Source of the DNA: Burkholderiales bacterium
GTDB lineage: Bacteria; Pseudomonadota; Gammaproteobacteria; Burkholderiales; Burkholderiaceae_C
Assembly (NCBI GenBank): GCA_947474755.1
Contig: CANJJE010000001.1
Coordinates: 124,001 to 188,000 of the forward strand
Direction of reading: 5' to 3'
Length of the DNA: 64,000 bases
Part shown: piece after piece, positions 31,655 to 43,900 of the stretch
How the letters are laid out: each line of letters begins with the position of its first letter
How positions within the stretch are numbered: position 1 is the stretch's first letter
The notes under the pieces: model-generated
Database searches by the model: none
The model's input: the letters and a program-made list of their open reading frames with translations, nothing else
What the model was told of the DNA's origin: nothing
Made by a program: the position numbers and the translations under genes

Positions 31655-32884
31655 CTAGAGCAGCCCGCCCAGCAGCTCGAGTTGCCGCGGGACGCACACG
31701 CCGCGCAAATCGTAGCGATCGACGATCGTCGCCCGGGCGCGCTCGCGCAAAGCCGCGTGGCCCTGGCGATCCCTGACGGCGGCCGTGATCCTTTCGCACA
31801 GACCGTCGACGTCGAAAAACTCCGTCAGAACGCCATTGACCCCGTCCTCGATCACTTCGGTGACAGGCGGCGTCGACGAGGCGACCACGACACAACCTGC
31901 CGCCATCGCTTCGAGCAGGGACCATGACAGCACGAAGGGATAAGTGAGATACGCATGCACGGTAGAGACCTGCAGCAGGCTGATGTAGTCCTGGTAGGCC
32001 ACCTTGCCCAGGAAATGCACTCTGTCCAGGCCAGGCACCGCGCCGATCTCGTTCATCATCTTCGCGCGCCAGCAGCCCCCCTCCTTCGGCGCCTTGCCGT
32101 AGCTGATCTCATCCCCGCCGACGATCACCACCCTGGCCTCGGGATTGGCGCGCAGTATCCCGGGCAGGGCGCGCATGAAAACATGAAAGCCGCGATAGGG
32201 CTCCAGATTGCGCGCGACATAAGTGATCACGCTGTCCGCGGCAGTCAAACGCAGCGTGCCGTTCTCGAAAATCGCCTCTGCATCCGGGCGCACGAGTGAT
32301 GTATCGATCCCGTCGTGGACGACCGTGATCTTGTCGCGCAGCAGGGCGGGATACTGACTGGCCTGCCATCGGGTGGGCGACCAACCCGCGTCGCAGTCCG
32401 CGAGCGCCATCAGATTCGTCGCATTGCGCATGCGCAGCAGGCACAGGTCATCGAGGCTCGCATGGCCGAATTCGGTATCGAATCCGACGTCGCTGCCGAT
32501 CGCGTGGTAATAAAACTCGCAATACGCGACCAGTCTGGCGTGCGGAAACACCTCCCGCACGAAAAAGGACTCGCCCCAGCTCGGGTGGCAACACACGATG
32601 TCCGGGGTGAATCCCCGCTCGCGCATTGCCAGCAGGCTGCGCAAGACGGATTGACCCCGCGAGACACGGGATTCCAGCCCATGCAGGTACGGGTGGCCGC
32701 CGGGGCGCGCGACATCGTGCGTGTAGGCCAGGATCTGCACGCCCGACGCGACCTGCGGCTTCGTGGTGCGTGCGTCCCCCAGACCCACGACGTTCCAGTG
32801 CATCTGCTGCGCCAGATGCACCGCCAGATGGCGAAACTGGCCAGGAAAGTTCTGATGAATGAATAGAACCTTGGGTTTCGCCAT
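31655..32884 (-). CDS. GT4-family glycosyltransferase
   Basis: A 409-residue cytosolic glycosyltransferase of the GT-B fold. The N-domain opens with KVLFIHQNFPGQFRHLAVHL, and the C-domain has the donor-site words VTYVARNLEPYRGFHVFMRA-like ITYVARNLEPYRGFH, VVIVGGDEISYGK and the E-rich motif PFVLSWSLLEAMAAGCVVVA. This pattern is common in glycosyltransferases of surface-polymer and glycoprotein loci. It is divergent from the type I secretion ABC gene with 171 bases between, so the two may share regulation; whether it modifies the giant protein is inference. The start ATG at 32884 gives the family N-terminus. Confidence 0.88.
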   Translation of the reverse strand: MAKPKVLFIHQNFPGQFRHLAVHLAQQMHWNVVGLGDARTTKPQVASGVQILAYTHDVARPGGHPYLHGLESRVSRGQSVLRSLLAMRERGFTPDIVCCHPSWGESFFVREVFPHARLVAYCEFYYHAIGSDVGFDTEFGHASLDDLCLLRMRNATNLMALADCDAGWSPTRWQASQYPALLRDKITVVHDGIDTSLVRPDAEAIFENGTLRLTAADSVITYVARNLEPYRGFHVFMRALPGILRANPEARVVIVGGDEISYGKAPKEGGCWRAKMMNEIGAVPGLDRVHFLGKVAYQDYISLLQVSTVHAYLTYPFVLSWSLLEAMAAGCVVVASSTPPVTEVIEDGVNGVLTEFFDVDGLCERITAAVRDRQGHAALRERARATIVDRYDLRGVCVPRQLELLGGLL

Positions 32885-33055
32885 GCGTGTTGATCTCGGA
32901 AAAGTGGCGGGTGTCTGCGCTGCTATTCGCCCGTTGCCCGCAAGCCAGCGCATGTGATCCTCGTCCTGCAGGTCGTGTCCGCATGAAAGCGGGCACCGCA
33001 CCGTTGCGCGCATCGGGCGCAAGCATAGATCGCAGAGGGCTGAGCCGAGATTTTC

Positions 33056-34753
33056 ATGAGTCAAACCGTTCTGGCGTTCATCCGGGCCAACAGGCGTTAT
33101 CTCGCCGAGCTCCTGCTCGGAAGCCTGTTGATCAACGGCTTCATGCTCGCCTTGCCCTTGTTTTCCAACCTTGTCTACGACAAGGCGATGGGCAATGAGC
33201 TGCACGACACGCTCTGGGCCCTGACGGCCGGAATGTGCCTGCTCCTCGGGCTCGAGTTCTGCCTGCGCGTGGCGCGTGTCCTGCTGGTCGAGCACGCAGG
33301 CGCGAGATGGGATGCCCGTCTTGACGAGCGACTCGTGGCCGGCATCCTTGCGGCACCCATGTCCCGGCCGCTGCGCGTCGGTGACGTGCTGGGCCGATAC
33401 CGCGAGCTGTCGAGTTCCCGGGATTTTCTGTCCGCGCAATTCCTGCTGCCGCTGGCGGATCTTCCCTTCGTGTTCCTGTTCGCGATCGCGATCTTCCTCA
33501 CCGGCGGCGTGCTGGTGGCGATCCCCTTTTGCGTCGGCGCCTTCACGCTCGCATTGAGCGCCGCGCTCAACGCGCTCAGTCACACCAGGCAGAAGCGCGC
33601 CAATGTGTCGCATGGCCTCAAGGTCAACAGGCTGGTCGACATGCTTCTTGCGCGCGAGAGCCTGGCCGACAGCGGCGCTTCGCGACTCGCCAGGCAACAC
33701 TTCAAGCAACCTTCCGGTGAATGCTCGCGCGCCTCGGCCCAGGCCAGGCTCTGGGGCCAGCTGAGCCAGCAGGTCTGGCCGATCGCGCTGACAGCGAGTT
33801 CGGTCGCCATGCTGGTCGCGGGCGTCTACATGGTGGAAGCCAGGGCGCTCAGCGTCGGCGGCCTCATCGCCTGCTCGATGCTTTCCGGACGGATTGTTGG
33901 AACCCTGGGTTCGCTGGTCTCGATCTCATCGCGGTGGAAGGAGTTTTCACGCGCGCTGCGAGGGCTTGGCGTGCTCGTCGATCTCGACGTACCTCCCGAG
34001 ATGCCCATGCCTGCATCGGGCAAGAGCGCCTTCGATTCCGAGTCCATGAGGCTCGAAAAGGTGGGGTTTGCGTATCCGGGTACGGAGCGCAAGGTGCTCG
34101 ATGGTCTCGACGTGATCCTGCGCACGGGCGAACTGGTTGCCGTGGTGGGCGCATCGGGCAGCGGAAAGACCTCGTTCCTGCGGCTGCTGGCCGGACAGAT
34201 CGCGCACAGCGAGGGGCGCGTCTCCTATGCGGGTCACGTCATCGAGGGTGACATGCATCGTCGGTGGCTTTCGCACCAGGTGAGCTACAAGTCGCAGGAG
34301 CCCTGTTTCCTCGAAGGCACGATCACCGAGATCGTCGCCCCCGGTGAGGACGCCCCTGACGATGCACGCATTTCGAGCGCCTTGCGTTGTGCCGGGCTGG
34401 GCCCGGCGCTCGACCGCGCCGAGCTCGGACTGTCCCGCAAGGTGGGAACCAACGGCGCGGGCCTGTCCGGAGGCCAACGGCAGATGCTGGCGATCGCGCG
34501 CGTTATGTATGCGCCGCGCAGTCTCGTCGTGCTCGACGAGCCGACGCTCGGACTGGACCGGACGGCGCAGGACGCCTTGCTGGAAGCCCTGAAAGCACTC
34601 AAGTCGTCGCGATGCGTGGTGGTTGCCACCCACACCACCGAATTGATCCAGTGTGCCGATCGGGTGCTCGTTCTCGATCATGGTCGGCTGGTCGCCGATT
34701 CGACGCCTGCGAAGTTGTTCGGTTCAAGCCGTGGCGAACTGCGGGTGGCCTGA
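33056..34753 (+). CDS. Type I secretion ABC transporter (SiiF/PrtD-like)
   Basis: A 565-residue inner-membrane ATPase/permease half-transporter that dimerises to export the giant RTX protein. The membrane domain has about five to six helices (LLINGFMLALPLFSNLVYD; ALTAGMCLLLGLEFCL; LLPLADLPFVFLFAIAIF; VLVAIPFCVGAFTLALSAAL). The ATPase domain has Walker A VVGASGSGKTS (about residue 365), signature GAGLSGGQRQM (about 470) and Walker B LVVLDEPTLGLD. The N-terminal C39-like domain of HlyB is absent, as in PrtD. It is the first gene of the secretion locus and lies 199 bases before the giant gene. Confidence 0.93.
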   Translation: MSQTVLAFIRANRRYLAELLLGSLLINGFMLALPLFSNLVYDKAMGNELHDTLWALTAGMCLLLGLEFCLRVARVLLVEHAGARWDARLDERLVAGILAAPMSRPLRVGDVLGRYRELSSSRDFLSAQFLLPLADLPFVFLFAIAIFLTGGVLVAIPFCVGAFTLALSAALNALSHTRQKRANVSHGLKVNRLVDMLLARESLADSGASRLARQHFKQPSGECSRASAQARLWGQLSQQVWPIALTASSVAMLVAGVYMVEARALSVGGLIACSMLSGRIVGTLGSLVSISSRWKEFSRALRGLGVLVDLDVPPEMPMPASGKSAFDSESMRLEKVGFAYPGTERKVLDGLDVILRTGELVAVVGASGSGKTSFLRLLAGQIAHSEGRVSYAGHVIEGDMHRRWLSHQVSYKSQEPCFLEGTITEIVAPGEDAPDDARISSALRCAGLGPALDRAELGLSRKVGTNGAGLSGGQRQMLAIARVMYAPRSLVVLDEPTLGLDRTAQDALLEALKALKSSRCVVVATHTTELIQCADRVLVLDHGRLVADSTPAKLFGSSRGELRVA

Positions 34754-34952
34754 CGACATGCACCTCGGGACGATGAATCCGGCGCTCGGCGAGCGCTTCC
34801 AGCGGGTGGCCATGCGGTCGCATGCGGGATTGCGCCTGCCCGCCAGCGACCGTTCCATCAGGCAGGCGTGCCGATTCGCCTGTTACAAATTTTTCACTCA
34901 AGAACACTTCGCCTGTGTCGATATGGGCCCTAGCAGCACGGAATCCTGACGC

Positions 34953-37900
34953 ATGGCCCTCATCGTTCATGCCGCAAACGGCGACGCGCCCATCAAGCTC
35001 GGCATCGGGCGGAGCGGCGTCGCCAAGCTCGGCATCGTCGGCGTCGATCTGATCTTGACGCTCTCCGATGGAACACAGCATGTGTTCCAGGGCATGGCGC
35101 TGCGCGCGATGCTTCCGGGCTCGGCGCAGATCCAGTTTTCCGACGGCGTCGTCGACGCGACGGCGCTGATTGCCGAAGCCGGCAGGGTCAATGTCAGCGA
35201 CGCGGTATCGCGAACCATCGAGAAGATGCCCGAGCAGTCGGCGCAAGCCGAAAGTTCGTCGGAGCCTCGCAGCGAAGATCCACCGCCGCCGGATGCCAAG
35301 CTGCCGACACCCGGCGGGCTGACGCCGGTCGAGCTCGGGGCCGATCTCACCACCAAGGCGCAGGCCTCGTCCGACGCACAGTCTCCGGCCGTCATGATGA
35401 TGATGCCGCCGCCACCGTCGTCGCCGTCCGCTGGCTCCGGCAGCGGTGCAGGCAAGGTCCCGCCACCGCCCACGCCTCCCGTCGACAAACCGGCGATCGT
35501 GCTGACCTTCAGCAACATCACCGGCCAGACCGTCACCGAAGCCGCTGGCGGCGGGCTCAACATCGTCGGTTCCGGCGGTGCCGCGCAATCGGCCACGGAT
35601 CTGTCCGCAAGCGCCCAGGCAGCCAGCGAAGTCATCACCGGCAGCAGTGGTGACGACGTCATCTACGGCGATGGCGGGCAGGGCATGGGGACGGGCTGGG
35701 CGCGGCAGATGAAGATCGACATCGGCGGGCGCAAGCCGGTCGAGGTTCAGGAAATCACCGTGCGCGGCCTGCCGGCCGATTTCGAGTTGATGGGCGCCAC
35801 CAAGCTGGGTCAGGACTGGTCGGTGACCTTGCCGGTCGATCCGACGCAGCGTGGCAACTCCTTCGGCATGAAGCTCGCCTGGCAGGTGGCCCCTGACGGC
35901 ACGCCGTTCGAGGCGAAGGAATTCACGCTCGTCGTGTCGGTCACCGGCATGATGGACGGCAAGATCATTCGCGGCGATTTCAACCAGCCGGTGCTGTTTC
36001 GCGACGTGACCAGCGCTGCGGACATGGAATTCACCACCGCGCTCGGCAAACCCGGCGTCGTGCTGCCGGCGTTCGGCCTCGGCGACGAGATCCGTGCCGG
36101 GGCCGGCAACGATCGCGTCTTCGGCATGGTCGGCCACGACCTCATCTACGGTGACTCGGGTGACGACGCCCTCGATGGCGGGGCGGGCAATGACACGCTC
36201 GAAGGCGGCACCGGGGCTGATGCGCTCATCGGCGGCACCGGCAACGACATCGCCAGCTACGCCGGCAGCGGAGGGGCGGTGCAGATCGATCTGGCCAGCG
36301 GCGAGGCCCGCGGCGCAGACGCCCAAGGCGACACCCTTGTCAGCATCGAAGGCGTGCGCGGTTCGGTCTACGACGACGTCCTGCGGGGCGATGCGGGTGC
36401 CAACACGATCGAAGGCGGGGCGGGTGACGACACCCTGGAAGGGCGCGCAGGGGCGGACAAGGTCATCGGCGGGGCCGGTCGCGACGTGGCCGAATACACG
36501 AGCTCGAGCGCGGGTGTCACCGTGGACCTGAGCGCCGGTACCGGCAGAGGCGGCGACGCCGAAGGCGACGTGCTCTCCGGCCTCGAGGACTTGCGCGGCT
36601 CCAGCCACAACGACGTGCTGCGCGGCGACGCCGGCATCAACCGGCTCGAAGGCGGGGCGGGTGACGATGTGCTCGAAGGGCGCGGCGGCGCCGACGAACT
36701 GCTCGGCGACGCGGGCAACAACACCGCCTCCTACGAGCGTTCGGCCGGCGCCGTGAACGTGAACCTCACGACCGGCCAGGGCAGCGGAGCCGACGCCGAA
36801 GGCGATCGCCTGCAGGACATCCAGAACCTCACCGGCAGCGCCCACGACGACACCCTGATCGGCGAGCGCGGCAACAACCGCCTGCAAGGCGGCACCGGCA
36901 ACGACACCCTCGAAGGCCGTGGCGGCGCCGACACCCTCGAAGGCGGCGACGGCATCGACACCGCGAGCTACATCGGAGCCGATAGCAGCGTGCGCGCCGA
37001 TCTGCAGACGCCGGCCACCAACACGGGCGACGCTGCCGGCGACGCCTACGTCAGCATCGAAAACATCTCCGGCTCGGAGTTCGACGACATCCTCGCCGGC
37101 GACGCCGTCGCGAACCTGCTCATCGGCAATCCGGGCGATGACATCCTTCTCGGGCGCGGCGGCGACGACACCCTCATTGGCGGCGCGGGCGCCGACAACA
37201 TGGACGGCGGCGACGGGCGCGACACCGTCACCTATGCCGCGTCCAACGAGGCAGTGCGGATCGATCTCGGCAGCACCGCTCCCCAGAGGGGCGGCGAGGC
37301 CGAGGGCGACACCTTGCAGAACGTCGAAAACGTCATCGGCTCCTCATGGGCCGATACCTTGCAAGGCGATGGCGCCGCCAATCGGCTCGACGGTGGCGGT
37401 GGCGCCGACTCCCTCGTCGGCGGGGCCGGTGCCGACACCCTCGTCGGCGGCGACGGGGCCGATACCGCGGACTATTCCGGATCGGTCGCCGCGGTCGCGG
37501 TCGATCTGGGCGCAGGCACCGGCCGGGGCGGCGACGCCGAAGGCGATGCCTTGTCCGGCGTCGAGAACCTGGTCGGCTCCGGCCAGGGCGACAGCCTGAC
37601 CGGCGACGCCAGCGCCAACCTGATCGAAGGCCGGGACGGCAACGACACTCTCTCCGGCGCGGCCGGCAACGACATCCTGCTCGGCGGTGCCGGCAACGAT
37701 CGCCTCGACGGCGGTGCCGGCGCCGATCTTCTCGAAGGGGGTGCTGGTGGCGACGCGCTGATCGGCGGCGCCGGCATCGACACCGCGACCTATGCCAACG
37801 CCACAGCCGGCGTGGTGGCGCGCATGCTGCAAGCCGCCGGCAACACCGGCGAGGCCGCCGGTGACACCCATGACGGCGTCGAGAACCTGATCGGCACCCG

Positions 37901-40900
37901 TTACAACGATGTGCTCGGTGGCGACGCGGCCAACAATCTGCTCACCGGCGGTCTGGGCAACGACACCCTCGACGGCGCATCCGGCAACGACTCGCTGGTC
38001 GGCGGTGCCGGCGACGAGCTGCTCATCGGCGGGGCGGGCGCCGACCTGCTTGACGGCGGCGACGGCATCGATACCGCCAGCTATGAAACCTCGACCGCCG
38101 CGGTGGTGGCCAACATGGTCGACGACAGCCTCGCCTCCGGCGACGCCGCCGGCGACCGCTATGCCGGCATCGAGAACCTGCGTGGCTCGGCCTACAACGA
38201 CGACCTCACCGGCGATGTCGGCGACAACCTGATCGAAGGCGGCACGGGCGCCGACACCCTGCGCGGCGGTGACGGCATCGATACGCTGCGCGGCGGCACG
38301 GGCGACGACGTCCTGATGGGCGGGGCAGGCGCCGACATCATCGATGGCGGCGACGGATTCGACGTCGCCAGCTACGCCGATTCGGCCGCCGGGCTGGTGC
38401 TCGATGTAGCCAACTATGCGCGCAACACCGGCGACGCTGCGGGTGACAGCTATGTCTCCATCGAAGGGCTGGTCGGCAGCGATTTCGCCGACCAGGTCAG
38501 CGGCGACGACGGCGCCAACCGGCTCGACGGTGGCGGCGGCGACGACGTCGTGCGCGGTCTGGGCGGGGACGACACCCTGGCTGGCGGCGCGGGCAACGAC
38601 TCCGTCGACGGTGGCGACGGCAATGACCTGGTCGACGGCGGCGACGGCAACGACAGCCTGCTGGGCGGGGTCGGCAATGACACCCTGGCCGGCGGCGCGG
38701 GCAACGATTCCCTCGACGGAGGCACCGGCGCCGATGCGCTCGCCGGTGGCGTGGGCAACGACACCCTCCTCGGCGGCGACGGGGCCGATGCGCTCTCCGG
38801 CGATGCCGGCAACGACAGCCTGGCGGGCGGCGCGGGCAACGACACCCTTCTGGGCGGCGACGGCGGCGACACGCTCGAGGGTGGTGCGGGGGCCGATGTG
38901 CTCACCGGTGGCGCGGGGGCCGACACGGTCACCTACGCAGCTTCCGCCGCCGCGGTGCGCATCGACCTGACCGACGGCACCGCCGCCGGCGGCGACGCCG
39001 ATGGCGATGTGCTCGGCGGCATCGAAAACCTCATTGGCTCGTCGCGCGACGACACGTTGCGCGGCAGCGCCGCCAACAACCTGCTCGACGGCGCGGCCGG
39101 CAACGACACCCTGGACGGCGGCGCGGGCGCCGACACGCTGCGCGGCGGCGACGGCACCGATACCGTCACCTACGCCAACGCGGGCGCGGCCGTCAACGTG
39201 GATCTCAACGCCGGTACCGGCAGCGGATCGGATGCCGAAGGCGACATCCTGTCGGGTGTCGAAAACCTGCTCGGTTCCGCCTACGACGACAACCTGCGCG
39301 GGAACGCCTCGGCCAACGTCCTCACCGGTGCGGCAGGCAACGACACGCTCGAGGGCGGCGCCGGTGCCGACCAGCTCGCCGGCGGCGACGGATCGGACAC
39401 CGCCAGCTACGCCGCGTCGACCGAAGGCGTGACCATCCGCCTCGCCGACGGTTTCGCCCTGGGTGGCGACGCGCAGGGCGACACGTTCTCGAGCATTGAA
39501 AACCTGATCGGCTCCGGCAACGGCGACTCGCTCGCCGGCGATACCGGCGCCAACCGCATCGACGGCGGCGGCGGCGACGACACCCTGGCCGGCGGCGCAG
39601 GCGCCGACACGCTCGTCGGCGGGGATGGCCTGGACATCGCGACCTATGCCGACTCCGCCGCGGCGGTCACCGTCAATCTCTCCTTGTCCACGGCCCAGGT
39701 GTCCACCGGCGACGCCGCCGGCGACCTGCTCGAGGGCATCGAGGCCGTGACCGGCAGCGCGCTGGACGACCGGCTGATCGGCAACGGCGCCGCGAATGCC
39801 TTGCGCGGCGGCGCGGGCAACGACGTCCTCGAGGGCCTGGTCGGCGCCGACACGCTCGATGGCGGCGACGGCATCGACACGGCTTCCTACGCCAACGCGG
39901 GCGCCGGCGTCACGGCCAGCCTGGCCGATGCCAGCGTCAACAGCGGCGACGCTGCCGGCGACGTCTATGCCAGCATCGAGAACATGCGCGGGTCGGTGTT
40001 CGCCGACAACTTCACCGGCGATGCCGCCGACAACCTGCTCGAAGGCGGTGCCGGCAACGACACCCTGCGCGGCGGCGCGGGTGCCGACACGCTGCGCGGC
40101 GGCGACGGCAGCGACACCGCCAGCTACGCCGGTTCGCTGGACGACATCGAAGTCGATCTTTCCAGCCTCAGCGGCACCGGTGGCGACGCCGCCGGCGACG
40201 TCTACGACAGCATCGAGAACCTCGTCGGCGGTGAGGGCGACGACCTGCTGATCGGCACCACGGGTGTGAACCGCCTCGAAGGCGGCGGCGGCGACGACAC
40301 GCTCAGCGGCGGCGCGGGGGCCGACACGCTCACCGGCGGCAGCGGCAGCGACACCGTCAGATATGTCGATTCCGGCGCGGGCGTGACGGTCAACCTGACC
40401 ACGGGCGTCGGCCGTGGTGGCGACGCCGAAGGCGATCAGCTTTCGAGCATCGAGAACGTGCAGGGCTCCGGACATGCCGACAGCCTGGTCGGCAACACGC
40501 GCAACAACCGGCTGGAGGGTGGCGAGGGGGACGACACGCTCGAAGGCGGCGCCGGCGCCGACCTCCTGATCGGCGGCTCCGGCAGCGACACCGCCAGCTA
40601 TGCCAACTCGGCCGGCGCGGTCAGCATCGACATGGGCGCCAACCAGGCCGGCGGCGGCGACGCCGAGGGCGACCTGTACTCCGGTATCGAGAACCTGCGC
40701 GGCTCGGCCCGCGGCGATGGGCTGCGCGGCAACAGCGCCGCCAACGTGATCGAAGGGCTCGCGGGCGACGACACCATCGAGGGTGGCGCCGGGGCCGACC
40801 GTCTCGACGGTGGCGTCGGCAACGACACCCTGTCGTACGCGGCCGCGCAGTCGGGCATCACGGTGAGCCTCACCACCGGCCTGGGTGCCGGCGGCGACGC

Positions 40901-43900
40901 GCAAGGCGATGTCGTGCTCAATTTCGAAAACGTCACCGGGGGCGCCTATGCCGACAGCCTGACCGGCAACGACAGCGCCAATGTCCTCACCGGCGGCGAT
41001 GGCGACGACCGCCTCGACGGCCGCGACGGCGGCGACATGCTCATCGGCGGTGACGGCAACGACACGGCTGTCTACACCAACTCCGCCGCCGGCGTGGACA
41101 TCAATCTCGCCACCGGCGCGGCCAGCGGCGGCGAGGCCGAGGGCGATGCCTTCTCGGGCATCGAAAGCGTCGATGGCAGCGGCTCGGCCGATGCGCTCGT
41201 CGGCAGCGCCGCGGCCAACCGGCTCGCCGGCAACGCCGGCGACGACACGCTCGAAGGCGGCCTGGGTGCCGACACGCTCGAAGGCGGCGCCGGTTTCGAC
41301 ACGGCGGTGTATCGCAATTCGGCCGAGGGCGTGAACATCGATCTGGGCGCCAACACCGCCTCGGGCGGCGACGCCGAAGGCGACCAGCTCTCCGGCATCG
41401 AAAACCTCATCGGCAGCAAGTGGGGTGACCGGCTCATCGGTTCCAGCGCGGCGAACCTGCTCGACGCCGGCGCTGGTGACGACTCGCTCGAAGGCGGCGC
41501 GGGCGCCGACACCCTGTCGGGCGGCGCGGGGACCGACACCGTCGCCTACACCGGCTCGTCGAGCGGCGTCACTGCCAGCCTGGCCACCGGGTTCGGCTCG
41601 GGCGGCCACGCGCAGGGCGACGTCTTCAGCGGCATCGAAAACCTCGCCGGCTCGGCCCACAACGACAGCCTCACCGGCGACGGCAACAACAACGTCCTCG
41701 ATGGCGGCGCGGGCGACGACACCCTGGTCGGCGGCGCGGGCACCGACACCCTCATCGGCGGCGACGGTCTGGATACCGCCAGCTATGCCGGGGCTGCGGT
41801 CGGTGTGAACGCCAGCCTGGCCAATGCCGCCGCCAATACCGGCGATGCCGCCGGCGACAGCTACAGCGGCATCGAGAACCTCACCGGGTCCAGCCAGGCC
41901 GACACGCTGAGCGGCGACGCCAACAGCAACGCGCTCGACGGCGGGGCGGGCGACGACTGGCTCGACGGCGGCGCGGGCGCCGACACGCTCACTGGCGGCG
42001 CCGGTTTCGACACCGTGTCCTACGCCTCCTCGTTCGCCGCGGTCACGGTCGACCTGACCACGGGCACCGGCCTCGGCGGCAGCGCCGCCGGCGACACGCT
42101 CTCCGGCGTCGAGGCGCTCATCGGCTCGCGCTTTGCCGACACGCTCACCGGCAGCGGCGCCGACAACCGCCTCGACGGTGGCGACGGCGACGACACCCTG
42201 CGAGGCGGGGCCGGGGCCGACACCCTGATCGGCGGGACCGGCACCGACACGGCCAGCTACGCGGGCGCCTTGAACGGCGTGCAGGCCAGCCTGGCCGCGC
42301 CCGCCGGCAACACCGCCGATGCGGCCGGCGACACCTACAGCGGCATCGAAAACCTGACCGGCTCGGCGTTCGCCGATGCGCTGACCGGCGACGCCGGCAT
42401 CAACCTCCTGAGCGGCGGCGAAGGCGACGACACCCTGGAAGGCGGCGCGGACGCCGACCGCCTGTTCGGCGGTGGCGGCGCGGATACCGCCTCCTACGCC
42501 GGCGCGTCCGCCGGGCTGACGGTGAGCCTGGTCGACGCCAGCCTCAACACCGGCGATGCCGCCGGTGACCTGCTCGACAGCATCGAGAACCTGGCCGGCT
42601 CGGCCTTCAACGACACCCTGCTCGGCGACGCCAGCGCCAACCTGCTGTCCGGCGCGGCCGGCAACGACCTGCTGCGCGGCGAGGCCGGCAACGACACCCT
42701 CGCTGGCGGCGATGGCAACGACACCCTCATCGGCGGCGCGGGCAATGACTCGATCGACGGCGGTGCCGGCGATGACCTGCTCGACGGCGGCGCAGGGGGC
42801 GACACCCTGATTGGCGGGGACGGCATCGACACCGTCACCTACGCCAGCGCCGGCGCCGGCCTGACGGCCAGCCTCGGCAGCGTGGCCGGCAACACCGGCG
42901 AGGCCGCCGGCGACAGCTATGTCGGTGTCGAAAACCTGATCGGCACCGGCTACGCCGACAGCCTCAAGGGCGACGGCAGCAACAACCGCCTGACCGGCGG
43001 CGACGGCGACGACACCCTCGAAGGCGGCGTGGGCGCCGATACGCTCATCGGCGGCAGCGGCAGCGACACGGTCACCTACAGCGGCGCGGCGCTCGGCATC
43101 ACCGCCAGCCTGGCCGACGCCACCGCCAATCTCGGCGAGGCCGCGGGCGACACGTTCGACGGCATCGACAACCTGCGCGGGTCGAGCTGGGACGACGTGC
43201 TCGCGGGCGACGCCAACGCCAACCTGCTCGAAGGCTCGAGCGGCAACGACTCGATCGACGGCGGCGCCGGCAACGACACCCTCACCGGCGGCACCGGCGG
43301 CGACACCCTCACTGGCGGCACCGGCATCGACACCTTCAATGCCGATACCGGCAACGACACCGTGACCGATCTCGGCAATGGCGGCGTCGATGTCCTCAAG
43401 GTGTACGCGGGCGCCAGCGTGGTCGCCACTGTCGACGCGGCCGGCTGGGTGGCCAGCGCCGCCAGCTCCAACGCCGGCAGCGCGAGCCTGCTCACCAGCG
43501 GCGCGGCGGTGAATCTGTCGGCGGTGTCCTCGATCGTCGGCAGCAACGGCTTCACCGTCACCAACACCGGCGGCGCCACCACACTCACCGGCTCGGCCTT
43601 CAGCGACACCCTGCAAGGCAGCGGCGCGGCCGAAACCATCGCCGGCGGCGGCGGCGACGACACGATCTCGGGCGGCGGCGGCGCCGACATCCTGCGCGGC
43701 GGCGACGGGCGCGATGCCATCGCCCCGGGCGGCATCGCGTTCGCGCTGGTGGACGGCGAAGCCGGCTTCGACAGCCTGCGCATGGACGGCGCCGGCATGA
43801 CCCGCCTGACCGAGGTCTCCGCCAAGGTGCTCAACGTCGAGCAACTCGACCTGCGCGGCAGCAACACCGACCGGGTCTCGCTGACCGCGGCCTCGATCAC

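Noticed and set aside
34755-34949. Small gene between the ABC and giant genes
   Set aside because: The frame from an ATG near 34758 to 34949 has no ribosome binding site or recognisable domain and is best read as the leader of the giant gene.
34953-35600. LapG-type protease site in the N-terminus of the giant protein
   Set aside because: The only similar word is EAAG at about residues 196-199; the usual (T/A/P)AAG motif was not found and no lapG gene is present. The evidence is too weak.
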